Of a stretch of 29,353 nucleotides of DNA, positions 11,349-20,046 are shown one piece after another. The notes below the pieces were generated by a model that was given only the letters and a program-made list of their open reading frames with translations, was not told the origin of the DNA and ran no database searches. Position numbers and translations under genes: made by a program. Every line of letters begins with the position of its first letter. Within the stretch, counting starts at the first letter, position 1. The stretch comes from Chara braunii (Eukaryota > Streptophyta > Charophyceae > Charales > Characeae): positions 104,344 to 133,696 of the forward strand of contig BFEA01000760.1 in the NCBI GenBank assembly GCA_003427395.1, written 5' to 3'.

Positions 11349-13281
11349 ACGCTTCCCCACTGCCACTTTCGCTGTTGATTGGCACGTCCGATCGAGCTTC
11401 TGATTGGCGCTCCCTTGCGTGCTGGGATCGTCCCTCTTCAAACTTTAAGGTGCATGCATCAACCGTAGCGTCGGGGATGAAGGCGATGGGGGTGGCAGAG
11501 TGAATGACGAAGGGGTTAATGCCCGTCGGCAATGCCCCTTGCATTTGCTGGCCCGTGTGACCTCGCCCCTGTTCTCGAGCGCAGGCTGACCCGTGGCTGT
11601 GCGCACAAGCCTGGCTGTTCAGTCCTAATGCACTGCCGCGCGAACAGACCTCCCCGGTTGCACTATCCGATTATTCTTGCCCATGAGGAAACTTATGACA
11701 GTACGCTGATCTTCTCGGTCGCTCTCCTCGATTGAACTTGTGCCCGAGCGCTCGTGCCCCTGTATGCGCCCGCGCGCTGCTTGCACAGTGATCCGACCTG
11801 GACGCTTCGTCATTCGTCAGCACGACGAGCTCGTTTGCTCCCGTCCCAAGTGCATTCAGGTACTCGGTATTCGTACTCCCTGACGACCGGTTTGCCCGTT
11901 GGTCCACCGAATTCGTCCGTGGAAACATCTAACTCCCGCCTGATCAATCACTTTCGCAGTTTAGCTGTGCGTACCTGGTCCTCGATCCGCACGCCGATGT
12001 GCGCTGTCCCGATGAAGGCGATCGCCACAGAGCAACTGCCTGTTGAGCGTGGCGGCTCCTCTGTCTGCCCCACTCTCCCATGAGCCAGCCCCATGCGCCA
12101 GCCTCGTGCTCATGTTTCGTGTGCATGGGAGAAGTCCCCAGTGCACCAGTGAGCCAGCACACGTGTGCCAGCCCCGTGCGCATTTCGGAGGTGTCCAAAT
12201 CCAGGGCCCAGTCGGCTTATAAAGTTTGTTGGGCCCATTCTCAGGTAGCCTCGGCAGTTCGGTGTGCCGTTGGAGTTGGGAACTTTACAGCGCCCTGGTA
12301 CCGAGGCAACTCCCGAACCTAGTCCCGGGCCTGTTTGGGCCTCGAAAGGACATGCGGCACGAAGTAGGCCTTAGTGTCGGGCATCGTAGAATTTGCAGTG
12401 CCCTGGTACCAGGGCTACATCCGGGCCTCATTCCGGCCTGCTTTGGCCCTTATGGTCCCCATGAGGAAATTAACAGGGCCCGGAGCTGGAATTAGCGAGG
12501 CCTGACACCGGGAAAATTAGGGGCTCACTCTTAGAGCGCCCATTCTCAGTCCAAGGTCCCCGTTCTCAGTTCGAGGCCCACATTTTCTGCCCAAGGGCCG
12601 GCGGCGGCCTCTTCTAAGTTCACTTACGGTCCAAATGTCAAGGCCCCATCAATGCTGGCGTAGTAATTTTGCTTCGGTCTTGGCCCTGTAGTACTTTCCC
12701 ATTGTCGTTGCTTCCTAGTTCACCTGAAGGCTCGCTGCAAGAGGCGGATGCCCTTTTTTGTTGCACATGTCGGCAAAGCTCGAGTGTGAGTTCAGGTCTC
12801 CCGGTCCCATCATCTCTCCTGATGTTGCAGTATTTTCACATTTTTCCAACAATAAAAATTCATAGTGCCAATCGGAAAAGCTCTCTTTGAATCAGCGGAC
12901 CGCGTTCTCCCGACGTTTCGGTCCCGATACCCTTCACGCAGTCTCGCCATCGCAGATTTTTAACGACCGCCGTGTCCAAGTTGACCATAGCGGTTGAATC
13001 CAATCCCCGCCAAGTGCCTTTCTCAAGGAAGTAAAGGGTGGCGTAAGGTTTGAACCGCCTGACACCGGTCCTCCACAACCCCTCTAAAAATGTTCTCATC
13101 CCCCAAAAAAAAAAAAAAAAAAAGAAAGCCTTGGGACCTTGGGTACAGATGTTGGACCATGCTATGCCACAGCCTTGAAAGCTGCAAATATTTTTGCATG
13201 GTCCAAACCGTTTTTATTTGCTTCTCCTTCCCCCCCCCCCCCCTCCCCCCCCACCTCATTTGGCGTAACGTTGTAACCTAA
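11349..13281. other. GC-rich to mixed DNA without a recognised gene
   Basis: Short open frames occur in all frames. Noted: repeated GAGCCAGC motifs at 12079-12170; two units around GCCCTGGTACC (12288 and 12400) followed by CCGGGCCT and TTTGGCC motifs; a poly-A run (13106-13123) and a C-rich run (13230-13250). A minus-strand frame of 79 residues at 12860-13099 shows no domain I know. Confidence 0.4.
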
Positions 13282-13487
13282 GCAACATCCAATGGTAAGG
13301 TCCCACTAGCACGAATGTGGGCATGTTCATAGAGAGGTGCATAAAATTGCAACATCCAATGGTGAGATCCCGCTAGCTGAATGTGGCCGTTTTTTCGAAT
13401 TGAACCGCGGGTTGGCTGCAACATTCAGTGGTGAGTTCCCACTAGCACGAATGTGCGCATGTTCATAGAGAGGTGCATAAAATTGTA
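13282..13487 (+). repeat. Tandem repeat, three units of 67-69 bp
   Basis: The units start at 13282, 13349 and 13418 with GCAACATYCARTGGTRAG. Units 1 and 3 share CACGAATGTG and CATGTTCATAGAGAGGTGCA; unit 2 is shortened and diverged in its second half. Confidence 0.88.
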
Positions 13488-14400
13488 ATTGATCCGCTTT
13501 CTGCATCTCACACAAAATATGTCCGGGTTCAATCCACTTCTCTTTGCCAATGGGACCATGCCCCAGGCCTGCTTGGATTTCGGAGTAAATCGGCTCTGTT
13601 TTCTTGTTACACCAGTACACAGCACACATCGGCCCTCGGGTGTCAGTGTGAAACCCGCACCACTTCGGAGGGCGCCGATTTTGTTTTTCAACAACGCCCC
13701 TGGCCGCGCGGCGCCTCTGAGTTTTGCTTGTGTCGACAAAAACTTTCTGCAAGGCTGGGGCTGTGTACTAGCGGTTTAAACCACCACTACATTTACCAGG
13801 CAATGTTGAAACACCCAAAGGAATCACTGCACAATCTTCAGAGGCCTGTGGCTGCTGGACCAAAATGGCGGGTGGTGCTAGCCAAAAGAAAAAGAAAAGA
13901 AAAGAAAAAAAAAAGAGTCACACTGGCGCATTATTAAATCTTTATGAAGAGGTGGAAAATAGCTGTATGCCAAGATTTTCGAATACCTGTTGAAAATAGT
14001 TGTGTGCCAAAAAAAAAACAAAAACAAAGAGTCACACTGGTGTATGTGTAAATCTTGGCACACAGCTCTTTTTCCACATCTGCAGAAAGGCTCTCCAACA
14101 TAAAGGTGATTTCAGCAAGGAGGGAGGTGGGGGGAGGGATCCTTGTCGTTCACCCTTCACTAGTTACCTACCAGATACTGCAAACAGCTGTAGCCGTGCC
14201 CAGCTGCCCCCGGCCGGGCCCGACAGCTGCAGGCAGGTCTGACTGGTCCGTGTCCCACCAGGCCAATTGTGGCCAGGTAATGGGGGGATGGCCTTGGGCC
14301 AGGGTAAGGGCAGGTCAAAGAAAACGGGCCAATTGTGGGAAGCCTTCTATTAAATGAACAAGTCGCATCCGTCGTGGCCACATGCCAGAGGTGGGGATGA
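13488..14400. other. No recognised gene; inverted GTGTGCCAA motifs
   Basis: Around 13905-14070 the motif AGAGTCACACTGG occurs twice and TTGTGTGCCAA appears with its complement TTGGCACACA, so a small inverted repeat is likely. The rest is unassigned. Confidence 0.4.
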
Positions 14401-14587
14401 AATGATCTGCGGAGGGCCATGTCAGGGGGAGGGCCATGTCAGGGGGAGGGCCATGTCAGGGGGGGGGGGGGGTGAATATTTGAGTTATCTTTTGGGGGGG
14501 GTAAAAATGTTTAGCGATAAAACAGGCCAAATTGTTTTTGGATTGGGTTTGATGAGCCCTCCCCCCCCCCCCCCCCCCCCCCCCCCA
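14401..14587. repeat. Short tandem GGGCCATGTCAGGGGGA plus poly-G and poly-C
   Basis: Three tandem copies of a unit around GGGCCATGTCAGGGGG (from about 14417) run into a poly-G tract. A poly-C tract of more than 20 bases follows at about 14561-14586. The G-rich and C-rich tracts could fold back on each other. Confidence 0.85.
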
Positions 14588-14830
14588 CTAAAGCAAAAAT
14601 ACATAAACCGCTAATCCCAACACGAACACACCAACTACCAATCGGCCTAGCTTGGTTAGTACACCCCTGAATCGTTAAAGTACAAAACCTGAGGGCCATG
14701 CCACGTGGGGCAAATGGTATAACGATCCTACTCAGGCAAACGAAAATACTAAGCCTTGGGAAAAAGAAAGAAAAAAAAAAAAATGCTAAGTCTGCTTGCT
14801 TTTGCATCAAATAAATAAATAAGTAAACAA

Positions 14831-15057
14831 ATGATAATCCAACCCCGAGTGCACCAGCTAGTCCTTACAGAGAAGATTAGCAAAAAATATATATTTTGGA
14901 TAATAGAAAAAGGAAACAGAAACCTCCTCCTTGTCTTTGTTGGTTGGCTAACAACTTTTTTTATTCTCGGTACGAAAATATACACTATGTACGTCGTGAC
15001 CTTTTTTTTTTTCAGGTATTCAAGCAGGAGAACACATTTATCGATTTTGGAAGTATA
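14831..15057 (+). pseudogene. Possible tatC/ymf16 N-terminal fragment
   Basis: An AT-rich open frame includes EKGNRNLLLVFVGWLTTFF then a second hydrophobic stretch. This resembles the first membrane segment of mitochondrial TatC (MttB/Ymf16), where a basic E-x-RNR motif precedes LGW-L-TF. The match is short and ends at a T-run. Its place beside cox3 and nad1 remnants supports an organelle origin, but the assignment is weak. Confidence 0.25.
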
Positions 15058-15117
15058 GTTGTATAAAAATTCTCCAACTAAAGTTAAGATTTCCTTGTTC
15101 TTTAGAAATTTTATACT

Positions 15118-15345
15118 CTAAATGGTTCCTACGATGAAATGAAAATCATGAAATCCATTGTCTAAAAAGAATGTAAAGTCATATATCCCATCAGAAATGG
15201 TAAAAGCAGCCTCTGCATATTCCAACCCTTGAAATGCAGTAGACACTTAAACTAAAAAAATAATGGTTAATATGCCATAAAGGGCTGGTTGTTTTAAAAC
15301 AGCTAATATAGCATGATGAGTGCAAGTTACAACAATTTTACATAA
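15118..15345 (-). pseudogene. cox3: cox3 fragment, cytochrome c oxidase subunit 3
   Basis: On the minus strand the reading frame gives THHAILAVLKQPA, then after a frameshift [20 protein letters not shown], then [18 protein letters not shown]. These match the conserved Cox3 landmarks: the HHA turn, FQ--EY--APFTISD-IYGS and the F-A-GFHGFHVIIGT segment. Several normally fixed glycines are replaced (GFHDFH for GFHGFH). The fragment covers roughly a third of the protein, lacks both ends and is interrupted, so it is a relic. It lies divergently beside the nad1 relic. Confidence 0.8.
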
Positions 15346-15516
15346 AAGTCATGCATGATATATACCAAGTACCCACCCGTTCAGGTGGGGTTTCACTCTT
15401 TTCTTGTTTTGTAGTACTTGTGATAAATTGATAGGCAACTTGTGTTTATTTCATGCGATGATAACATTTAAAAAAATAACAAACAAAATAAAATTATATA
15501 TAATTAATATTTTTCA

Positions 15517-15950
15517 ATGATTTTTGTTAAAATACTTGGAATAATAATACCACTTTTGCTAGGAGTTGTTTTTTTAGTACTTGTTGAACGTGAAGTAATG
15601 GTTTCTATGCAGTGTAGAAAAACTTCGAATGTGGTAGAATTGTTTAGGTTATTACAATCTTCAAATGTATTTAAATTAATAATAAAAGAACGTATTCTAC
15701 CAAGTAGGGCTAATCTATTCATTTTTATAATGACTCGAGTCATTACATTTATGTTAAGTTTAGTTGCTTGGGCAGTAATAACTTTTGATTATGGTATAGT
15801 ATTGTCATATTTAAGTGTAGGTGTACTTTATATATTTGTTATTTCGTCTTTAGGTGTCTATGATATTATAACAGCAGATTGATCTAGTAATTTTAAATAT
15901 GTTGCTCAAATAGTTTCTTATGAAGTTTTTTTGTCTTATTATAATTATTG
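15517..15950 (+). pseudogene. nad1: nad1 fragment, NADH dehydrogenase subunit 1
   Basis: An open frame of 121 codons from the ATG at 15517 matches the N-terminal third of Nad1: [20 protein letters not shown], then [20 protein letters not shown], then [20 protein letters not shown], then [16 protein letters not shown] (15880-15882) sits where Nad1 has Trp (AGWSSNSKY), after which SSNFKY continues. Then about nine residues (AFLGALRSA in the family) are missing in frame before VAQIVSYEV. Normally invariant residues are altered (AERK to VERE, GPNVVG to TSNVVE), as expected of neutral decay. Three Trp codons in the nad1 and nad2 relics are TGG, so the TGA may be either a code 4 Trp codon or decay. 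Confidence 0.88.
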
Positions 15951-15960
15951 TATTAATTTG

Positions 15961-16265
15961 CATAGGTTTTTTGTAATTTATTATTTATGGATTTACACGA
16001 GGGACCAATTTTAAAGAATCAGCCAAAATTTGGACTGGTTATGAAATTAGTTTTTTTGGTGCTCAATCGAGTTGTATTTTTATGGGAATTTTATTTATTG
16101 TTGTAGCCTTGTAGGTTTTTTATGAAAAATAATTGTAGTTCCTTTTCGAATGTGGGCACCTGATGTATACGAGTATTCTCCTACTTTTGTCACAACTTTC
16201 TTTTCTATAACACCTAAGATTGTTGTTTTTGCAAATATGTTACGTGTGTACTTGGTTTTTAAATA
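15961..16265 (+). pseudogene. nad2: nad2 fragment, NADH dehydrogenase subunit 2
   Basis: The plus strand reads IYGFTRGTNFKESAKIWTGY, then EISFFGAQSSCIFMGILFIV, to a TAG at 16112-16114. After a frameshift it reads FECGHLMY in one frame and MWAPDVYEYSPTFVTTFFSI, then TPKIVVFANMLRVYLVF, in another. These are the central Nad2 landmarks (GYEI, GIFMGILF, PFHMWAPDVYEG, APKI--FANMLR). It follows the nad1 relic directly on the same strand, so the two may have arrived together. The rest of nad2 is absent; similarity ends near 16265. Confidence 0.85.
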
Positions 16266-16921
16266 CTTGCTCCAAACTAGTGAAAATTGTAGCAATGTCC
16301 GATCAACAGAGAAGCACAAAAAAGTATGGCTGCTTGCCCTAATCAACGATTGCCGAGTTGTTTTGGATCCTCATAGATTTTACACAACGTATCTCACTTG
16401 TTCATTAATGAGACGAAAAGAAATAAAAGAAGGAAAGAAAACGGCAAGCCACTCACTTTGAGTTGACCTTTAATTCTACCAGTGATTGATTTCCGCTAAA
16501 GAAAGGAGCCTAAAAAAGAGTCGTCATAGATTAGAGAAAAGAAACAAACGAAAAAAGAAAAGAAAAAGAAAAAGAAAAAACATTGTAACCTTGCCTAATC
16601 AACGAAATGAATGAATAGCAAACTACCCTATACTTAATAAATGAATTTAATTTCTTATTAATTTCATTACCTATGTCACTCTTCACTCGACTTAAGTTTT
16701 TTCTTTAGTGTCCAATCCTATATGGATTAATATCATACATAATGAAATTAGCAACGAAGAGTAGACATAGAGAATTACCATAAGATAATAATAGGGTGAC
16801 CTGAATTTCCCAACCATGTTTTACGGGTACATAATTTCATTAAAACACAAATAAAGTCGAGAGCTTCATCGTTAGGCTCGAAGAAAGAGTCGAGCCTAGA
16901 CGGTTGTAATAAGTGTTTTTC

Positions 16922-16955
16922 GAACTGTGCGAGATGGTCGTCCATCACACGGCTC
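16922..16955 (-). ncRNA. Group II intron domain V, relic
   Basis: The minus strand gives a 34-nt hairpin: GAGCCGTGTGATGG, tetraloop ACGA, CCATC, 2-nt bulge TC, GCACAGTTC. This is the exact architecture of domain V: a 5' AGC triad, 14 plus 14 paired positions, a 2-nt bulge and a GNRA-type loop (first G now A). One helix pair has decayed (C opposite A). Just downstream on the same strand (16873-16898) a 9-bp hairpin, TAGGCTCGA with its complement, could be domain VI. The rest of the intron and its exons are not identified. Confidence 0.7.
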
Positions 16956-17199
16956 TCCAACTCAAGAGCCTTATTATTATATAAATAAAATAAACAAATA
17001 AGTTAGAGCGAGATTCACACCTTTTTTTGACTCATTCTGCATCGTCTTGCGTCTAAAGTTTTCATAATATAATATTTGATTTCGAAGCTGGAAAATTTCT
17101 CTAACATGCCTCGATCGACACAAGAGAAAGAGGTAGGTTGACCCAGATTTGAAAAAAACTTGATTGTGCACAAGTTGGGCTTCTTTTTTATTTCGGGTT

Positions 17200-17392
17200 T
17201 GGGTGTTATCGCTTCAAAGACGTTCGCAACTCGACAGGCTAAAGGCTCCCAGGGGCCGATTGTTATTCATGTAAAACTATTTTCTGCAATTGGTGTATCA
17301 AGTATTCTCAAATTACCATATTTTTTAAAAAGACCTTCTGTTACTTTATGGTTTTTCTCGGGTTTTTTATTATCTCCTCCAGGCTCTCCCAC
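17200..17392 (-). pseudogene. pdhB: pdhB/odpB fragment, plastid-type PDH E1 beta
   Basis: The minus strand reads GEPGGDN, a short extra stretch, then [20 protein letters not shown], then AENSFT and a stop. This matches the segment of pyruvate dehydrogenase E1 beta that reads [25 protein letters not shown]. Further on, in a shifted frame, a GP(G) and an SCERL-EA segment could be the RGPGG and SQRLEAY motifs, which would mean a deletion between. The AT-rich codon use fits an organelle origin. pdhB is plastid-encoded in red algae as far as I know; elsewhere it is nuclear or bacterial. Truncation and frameshifts make it a relic. Confidence 0.55.
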
Positions 17393-17676
17393 TGCGTGGC
17401 CTTCGAATATGGACGAACATACAATGGGAAAAGTCGAATTATACGTGTTCAACGAGCAGGTCACGGCACTTTACTTGTTGATATGCGGAAAGTGATTCAC
17501 CGCCTGGTAACTTTAGGTTTTTATGACAAATCGGGGAACACCCAACTTCTTTTATTTCCAAGATCCACATAGAAACTTTGTGATGCGTATGTCTAAACGT
17601 CTCTGCGGTCTCGCCAGTTACTATCACATAGCAGACTCGAAGAGTTATGGACTGGTTTCTTTAACCCTTTTTGTGT

Positions 17677-17850
17677 GTAGGAGCTTTATATGATCGACAT
17701 AAAACCCGACTTGTTAAATATTATGGGGGTTTAGGCAGTACCATTTCTATCTTCTCTACTATTTCCCTGTTTTTTACTTTAGCCAATATTAGTATGTCAG
17801 GCATTAGTACCTTTTTTTGGTGAGTTTTTAATTTTAGTAGGCGTTTGTTT
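17677..17850 (+). pseudogene. nad4: nad4 fragment, NADH dehydrogenase subunit 4
   Basis: The plus strand reads VGALYDRHKTRLVKYYGGLG, then STISIFSTISLFFTLANISM, then SGISTFF, and after a one-base slip in a T7 run (17812-17818) GEFLILVG. These are the C-terminal Nad4 landmarks (LYDRHKTR, YYGGL, FTLANMSLPGTSSFIGEF). The start and end of the gene are missing. The slip makes it non-functional as read. Confidence 0.85.
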
Positions 17851-17974
17851 TTTAAGCTGCGCACAATATGGTAACATTAATATAGTTCACACCCTTCGCC
17901 TGGGTCAGCTTGACAGGTATGGCAGAGTTGGAGTCGCCCTGCAATCGAGATCAACGACCTTTGCGCACTCAATA

Positions 17975-18072
17975 ATTCCTTGTATCATAGGAGTGACTGC
18001 ATCTTGAAATCCGAGTCGCTAAGGCTCTGCAGCGTTCATATAAGCAGTCTGAAATAACCATTCGTTTTTCAT
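17975..18072 (-). pseudogene. cox2: cox2 N-terminal fragment
   Basis: From an ATG at 18072 the minus strand reads MKNEWLFQTAYMNAAEP, a TAG (18019-18021) at an invariant Trp, then RLGFQDAVTPMIQGIIE. This is the start of cytochrome c oxidase subunit 2, where [21 protein letters not shown] is usual. TAG for TGG and CGA for CAA are single-base changes. Similarity stops after GIIE, before the HH motif that should follow. By eye the AAEP and PM-QGII wording is closer to green-lineage mitochondria than to red algal ones. Confidence 0.78.
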
Positions 18073-18630
18073 TTTGCATTGTAAGTTTTCGTTTTGTTGA
18101 TGGATCAGTAAGAGGTTATAGACTCCTTCACAAGTAGAGTAGAGAGACAAGCAACAATGCGTTTGTATAACGTCGCTAATATAATTAAATTCGATTATAA
18201 TAGAATGTCGGTCGACCGTGTATTTGAACACAGAACAACTCTAGGTTCGATTCAAACCAACGACCCAATAGATAGGGTAAGCAGTGTGTGTAATCGCACT
18301 AGTATGCTTTCTTTCGAACCGTTTCCAAGCATACAACTCTCCATCAGGTTGGCAAGACTACTAACCGTTTCCCTTTCATTTTCATGTACAATGGAAACTC
18401 TGACACCACACTTCGTGCCGAATTTTCTTGGTAGAGGTAACTTCGTTGCACTTAGGATCGTCTGTATTAAGGGTTTTTGTTTTCCATGATCAGTATGATT
18501 CTTTTGTTAACAAAGAAAATCATATGTAAAACACAGGTCGCATTAGTGGAGATTTCACAACGGCCTGTGAAGTAATAGAAGTCTCCAAAGTCGACTTGTG
18601 TTTAACTTATTTGAGTTTATTTAGGAGAGA

Positions 18631-18884
18631 GTATGCCTTCGTGTTTCTAAAAGGAAAAAAAAAACAAGTCAGCTTTACGCAAAATAGCTAAAGTGAGATT
18701 AACCAATCAAAATGAGGTTATTGCATACATTCCGAGAGAAGACCATAATTTACAAGTGCAATGTATTGTTATGGTTCGAGGAGGCAGAGTCAAAAAATTG
18801 CCTGGTGTAAAATATTATTGTATTGAAGGAGTGAAAGATTGACAAGGAATTCGTAATCGACGTCGAGGCAGATCAAAATATGGA
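18631..18884 (+). pseudogene. rps12: rps12 fragment, mitochondrial type
   Basis: VCLRVSKRK is followed by a 10-A run that shifts the frame, then [51 protein letters not shown] and EGVKD. A TGA (18840-18842) follows, then [14 protein letters not shown]. Order and wording fit ribosomal protein uS12 of the mitochondrial type ([24 protein letters not shown]) rather than the plastid type. The N-terminal third is missing. The similarity ends abruptly where a tRNA-Ser sequence begins on the other strand. Confidence 0.88.
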
Positions 18885-18885
18885 A

Positions 18886-18965
18886 ATGGGATTTGAACCC
18901 ATAATACAATCTTTTTGTATGTTAATTTAGCAAACCAATGCCTTCAGCCACTCAACCATACCTCC
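18886..18965 (-). tRNA. trnS: tRNA-Ser(GCU)-like, 3' acceptor strand lost
   Basis: The minus strand starts GGAGGTATGGTTGAGTGGCT, with anticodon loop TTTGCTAA (anticodon GCT), a long variable arm and T-arm GGGTTCAAATCCC. The length and long variable arm fit tRNA-Ser. The 3' acceptor strand does not pair with GGAGGTA; at that point the sequence passes into the rps12 remnant. It is therefore a rearranged, probably non-functional copy. Confidence 0.75.
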
Positions 18966-18966
18966 C

Positions 18967-19039
18967 AAGAAAAACAGGATTTGAACCCACGACTTCTGGC
19001 GTGACAGACCAGCACTCTAACTAAATAAGCTATTTTCCC
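18967..19039 (-). tRNA. trnD: tRNA-Asp(GUC), complete cloverleaf
   Basis: A 73-nt tRNA on the minus strand. Acceptor GGGAAAA pairs with TTTTTCT (two G-U pairs), the D-arm is AGCTTATTTAGTTAGAG, anticodon loop CTGTCAC is in the stem CTGGT/GCCAG, and the T-arm contains GGGTTCAAATCC. It looks bacterial/organellar in type. It is the best preserved item of the organelle block; nuclear expression is not implied. Confidence 0.8.
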
Positions 19040-19043
19040 ATCT

Positions 19044-19115
19044 GTGTAATCACGGACGTGAACTGCTGGCTCTCTCGATGTAAACGAGGCACTCTACCAA
19101 CTGAGTTAATTACCC
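19044..19115 (-). tRNA. trnV: tRNA-Val(UAC)-like, T-arm decayed
   Basis: The minus strand begins GGGTAATTAACTCAGTTGGT. The anticodon stem-loop is CTCG-TTTACAT-CGAG, giving anticodon TAC. The acceptor pairs at six of seven positions with ATTACAC. The T-arm TTCACGT no longer has a good stem. The wording resembles organelle trnV(UAC). Confidence 0.7.
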
Positions 19116-19830
19116 AAATGTGTTTTTCCCAATCTGAAGCACCCTTCTTCCGTTTTTTTTTTTTTTTTTTGTTGCAAAAACCCTTTTTGCAAAAACCCTT
19201 TTTGCTGGGCTGCTCCATCTATTGGTCGGGAGCAGCACCTGCTGGAAACCGGGTCCAGCATCCCTTTGATACATCAATACAGGTCAATGTTGAGTGTTGA
19301 GGCTGTGGTCATTGTTGTGTTCTACTCTGGAGCACCCACTATCCCTTGGAACTGCAATTGTCCCATTCCCATTTTGGGGCTCGTAGTAAACAAATGATCC
19401 GACCCCCACCTAAATGCGGTGGGATTTGACAGCTAATCTTGCTCAGACAACTCCAATGGTTCTTACTTCTTTCTGGACGGAACTGCGGCCAGATGCATAC
19501 AAGTCCAGCCGTAAATGCGGTCGGGTACATTTAAACCACCAGTACCCTGCCCATGCAAAATTTCCCGGCTTCCTGAATTCATGGAAGACATGGGCAGGCG
19601 TGCTAAAGGCTTGGAACAGGCTTGGGGCACGTGCGGATGGTCGTTCGTTTCAAAAACGACCGACCATGGAGGATGACAGTGAGGTAAAGAAGAAATAGAA
19701 GCGAAAAAGAGAAAAAGGAAAAAAAGACGTACTGAAAAAAGAAAGCAAAGAAACTGGCGTTCACCACGGCGCACGCAGCGGCCTGTGAGTCACGACACAA
19801 GCTGGGGCGCCGCTGCCCTGCAGTCCAAAA
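19116..19830. other. No recognised gene
   Basis: A short duplication (GCAAAAACCCTTTTT twice, 19174-19204) and a poly-T run at 19155-19171. Open frames on either strand lack recognised domains. Confidence 0.5.
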
Positions 19831-19915
19831 TAAAAAAAGCGAGCATGACTCTGCTGCGAAATCAGCAGATGTTACAGAGAAGTTTCTTTTTCTTTTTTTT
19901 TTTTTTTTTTTTTTA

Positions 19916-19953
19916 GTTACAGGGAAGATGAGCATGGCCCTGCTCAGGGACAT
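19916..19953 (+). pseudogene. U6 snRNA-like fragment 1
   Basis: GTTACAGGGAAGATGAGCAT, then GGCCCTGCTCAGGGACA, matches the U6 core (ATACAGAGAAGATTAGCATGG then CCCTGCGCAAGGATGACA). The ACAGAGA box is ACAGGGA here, while the AGC triad is kept. A second weak piece (GTTACAGAGAAG) lies just upstream at 19871, before a T run. It is a relic. Confidence 0.6.
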
Positions 19954-20046
19954 AAATAAATTGAAAAATGAGTCAACTCAGAAAAGGGAAGAAATTCAAA
20001 AAAAAAAAAAAAAAAAAAAAAGCTGTCATTGTTTTTGATACTTTTT

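Larger units (their letters stand above)
14800..19116. other. AT-rich mosaic of organelle gene fragments (NUMT-like)
   Basis: Fragments of at least six mitochondrial protein genes, a plastid-type pdhB fragment, a group II intron domain V and three tRNAs lie within 4.3 kb on both strands. All the protein fragments are truncated or broken by stops or frameshifts. Flanking DNA on both sides is typical of the rest of the window. Known biology: organelle DNA is often inserted in nuclear genomes and then decays. Inference: this is one composite insertion or several neighbouring ones. Stretches at about 16270-16920, 17530-17670 and 18080-18620 hold no gene I recognise. Confidence 0.8.

Noticed and set aside
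12900-12955. Minus-strand GGGACCGAAACGTCGGGAG motif resembling motifs seen in some retroelement ends
   Set aside because: There is no CTGANGA partner upstream, so a hammerhead is not supported, and no other element structure is visible.
12860-13099. Minus-strand 79-residue frame with protein-like composition
   Set aside because: No family motif, no neighbouring exon, and no splice context; not enough to call a gene.
14866-14882. TTACAGAGAAGATTAGC, identical to part of U6
   Set aside because: The match ends after about 15 bases in AT-rich organelle-like DNA; too short to call a U6 copy.
17418-17530. Plus-strand frame [12 protein letters not shown], resembling the start of cytosolic ribosomal protein uL2
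   Set aside because: The resemblance covers only about a dozen residues, and the following residues match poorly.
18181-18262. tRNA-like stretch with GTTCGATTC
   Set aside because: Acceptor, D-arm and anticodon stem do not form a consistent cloverleaf.
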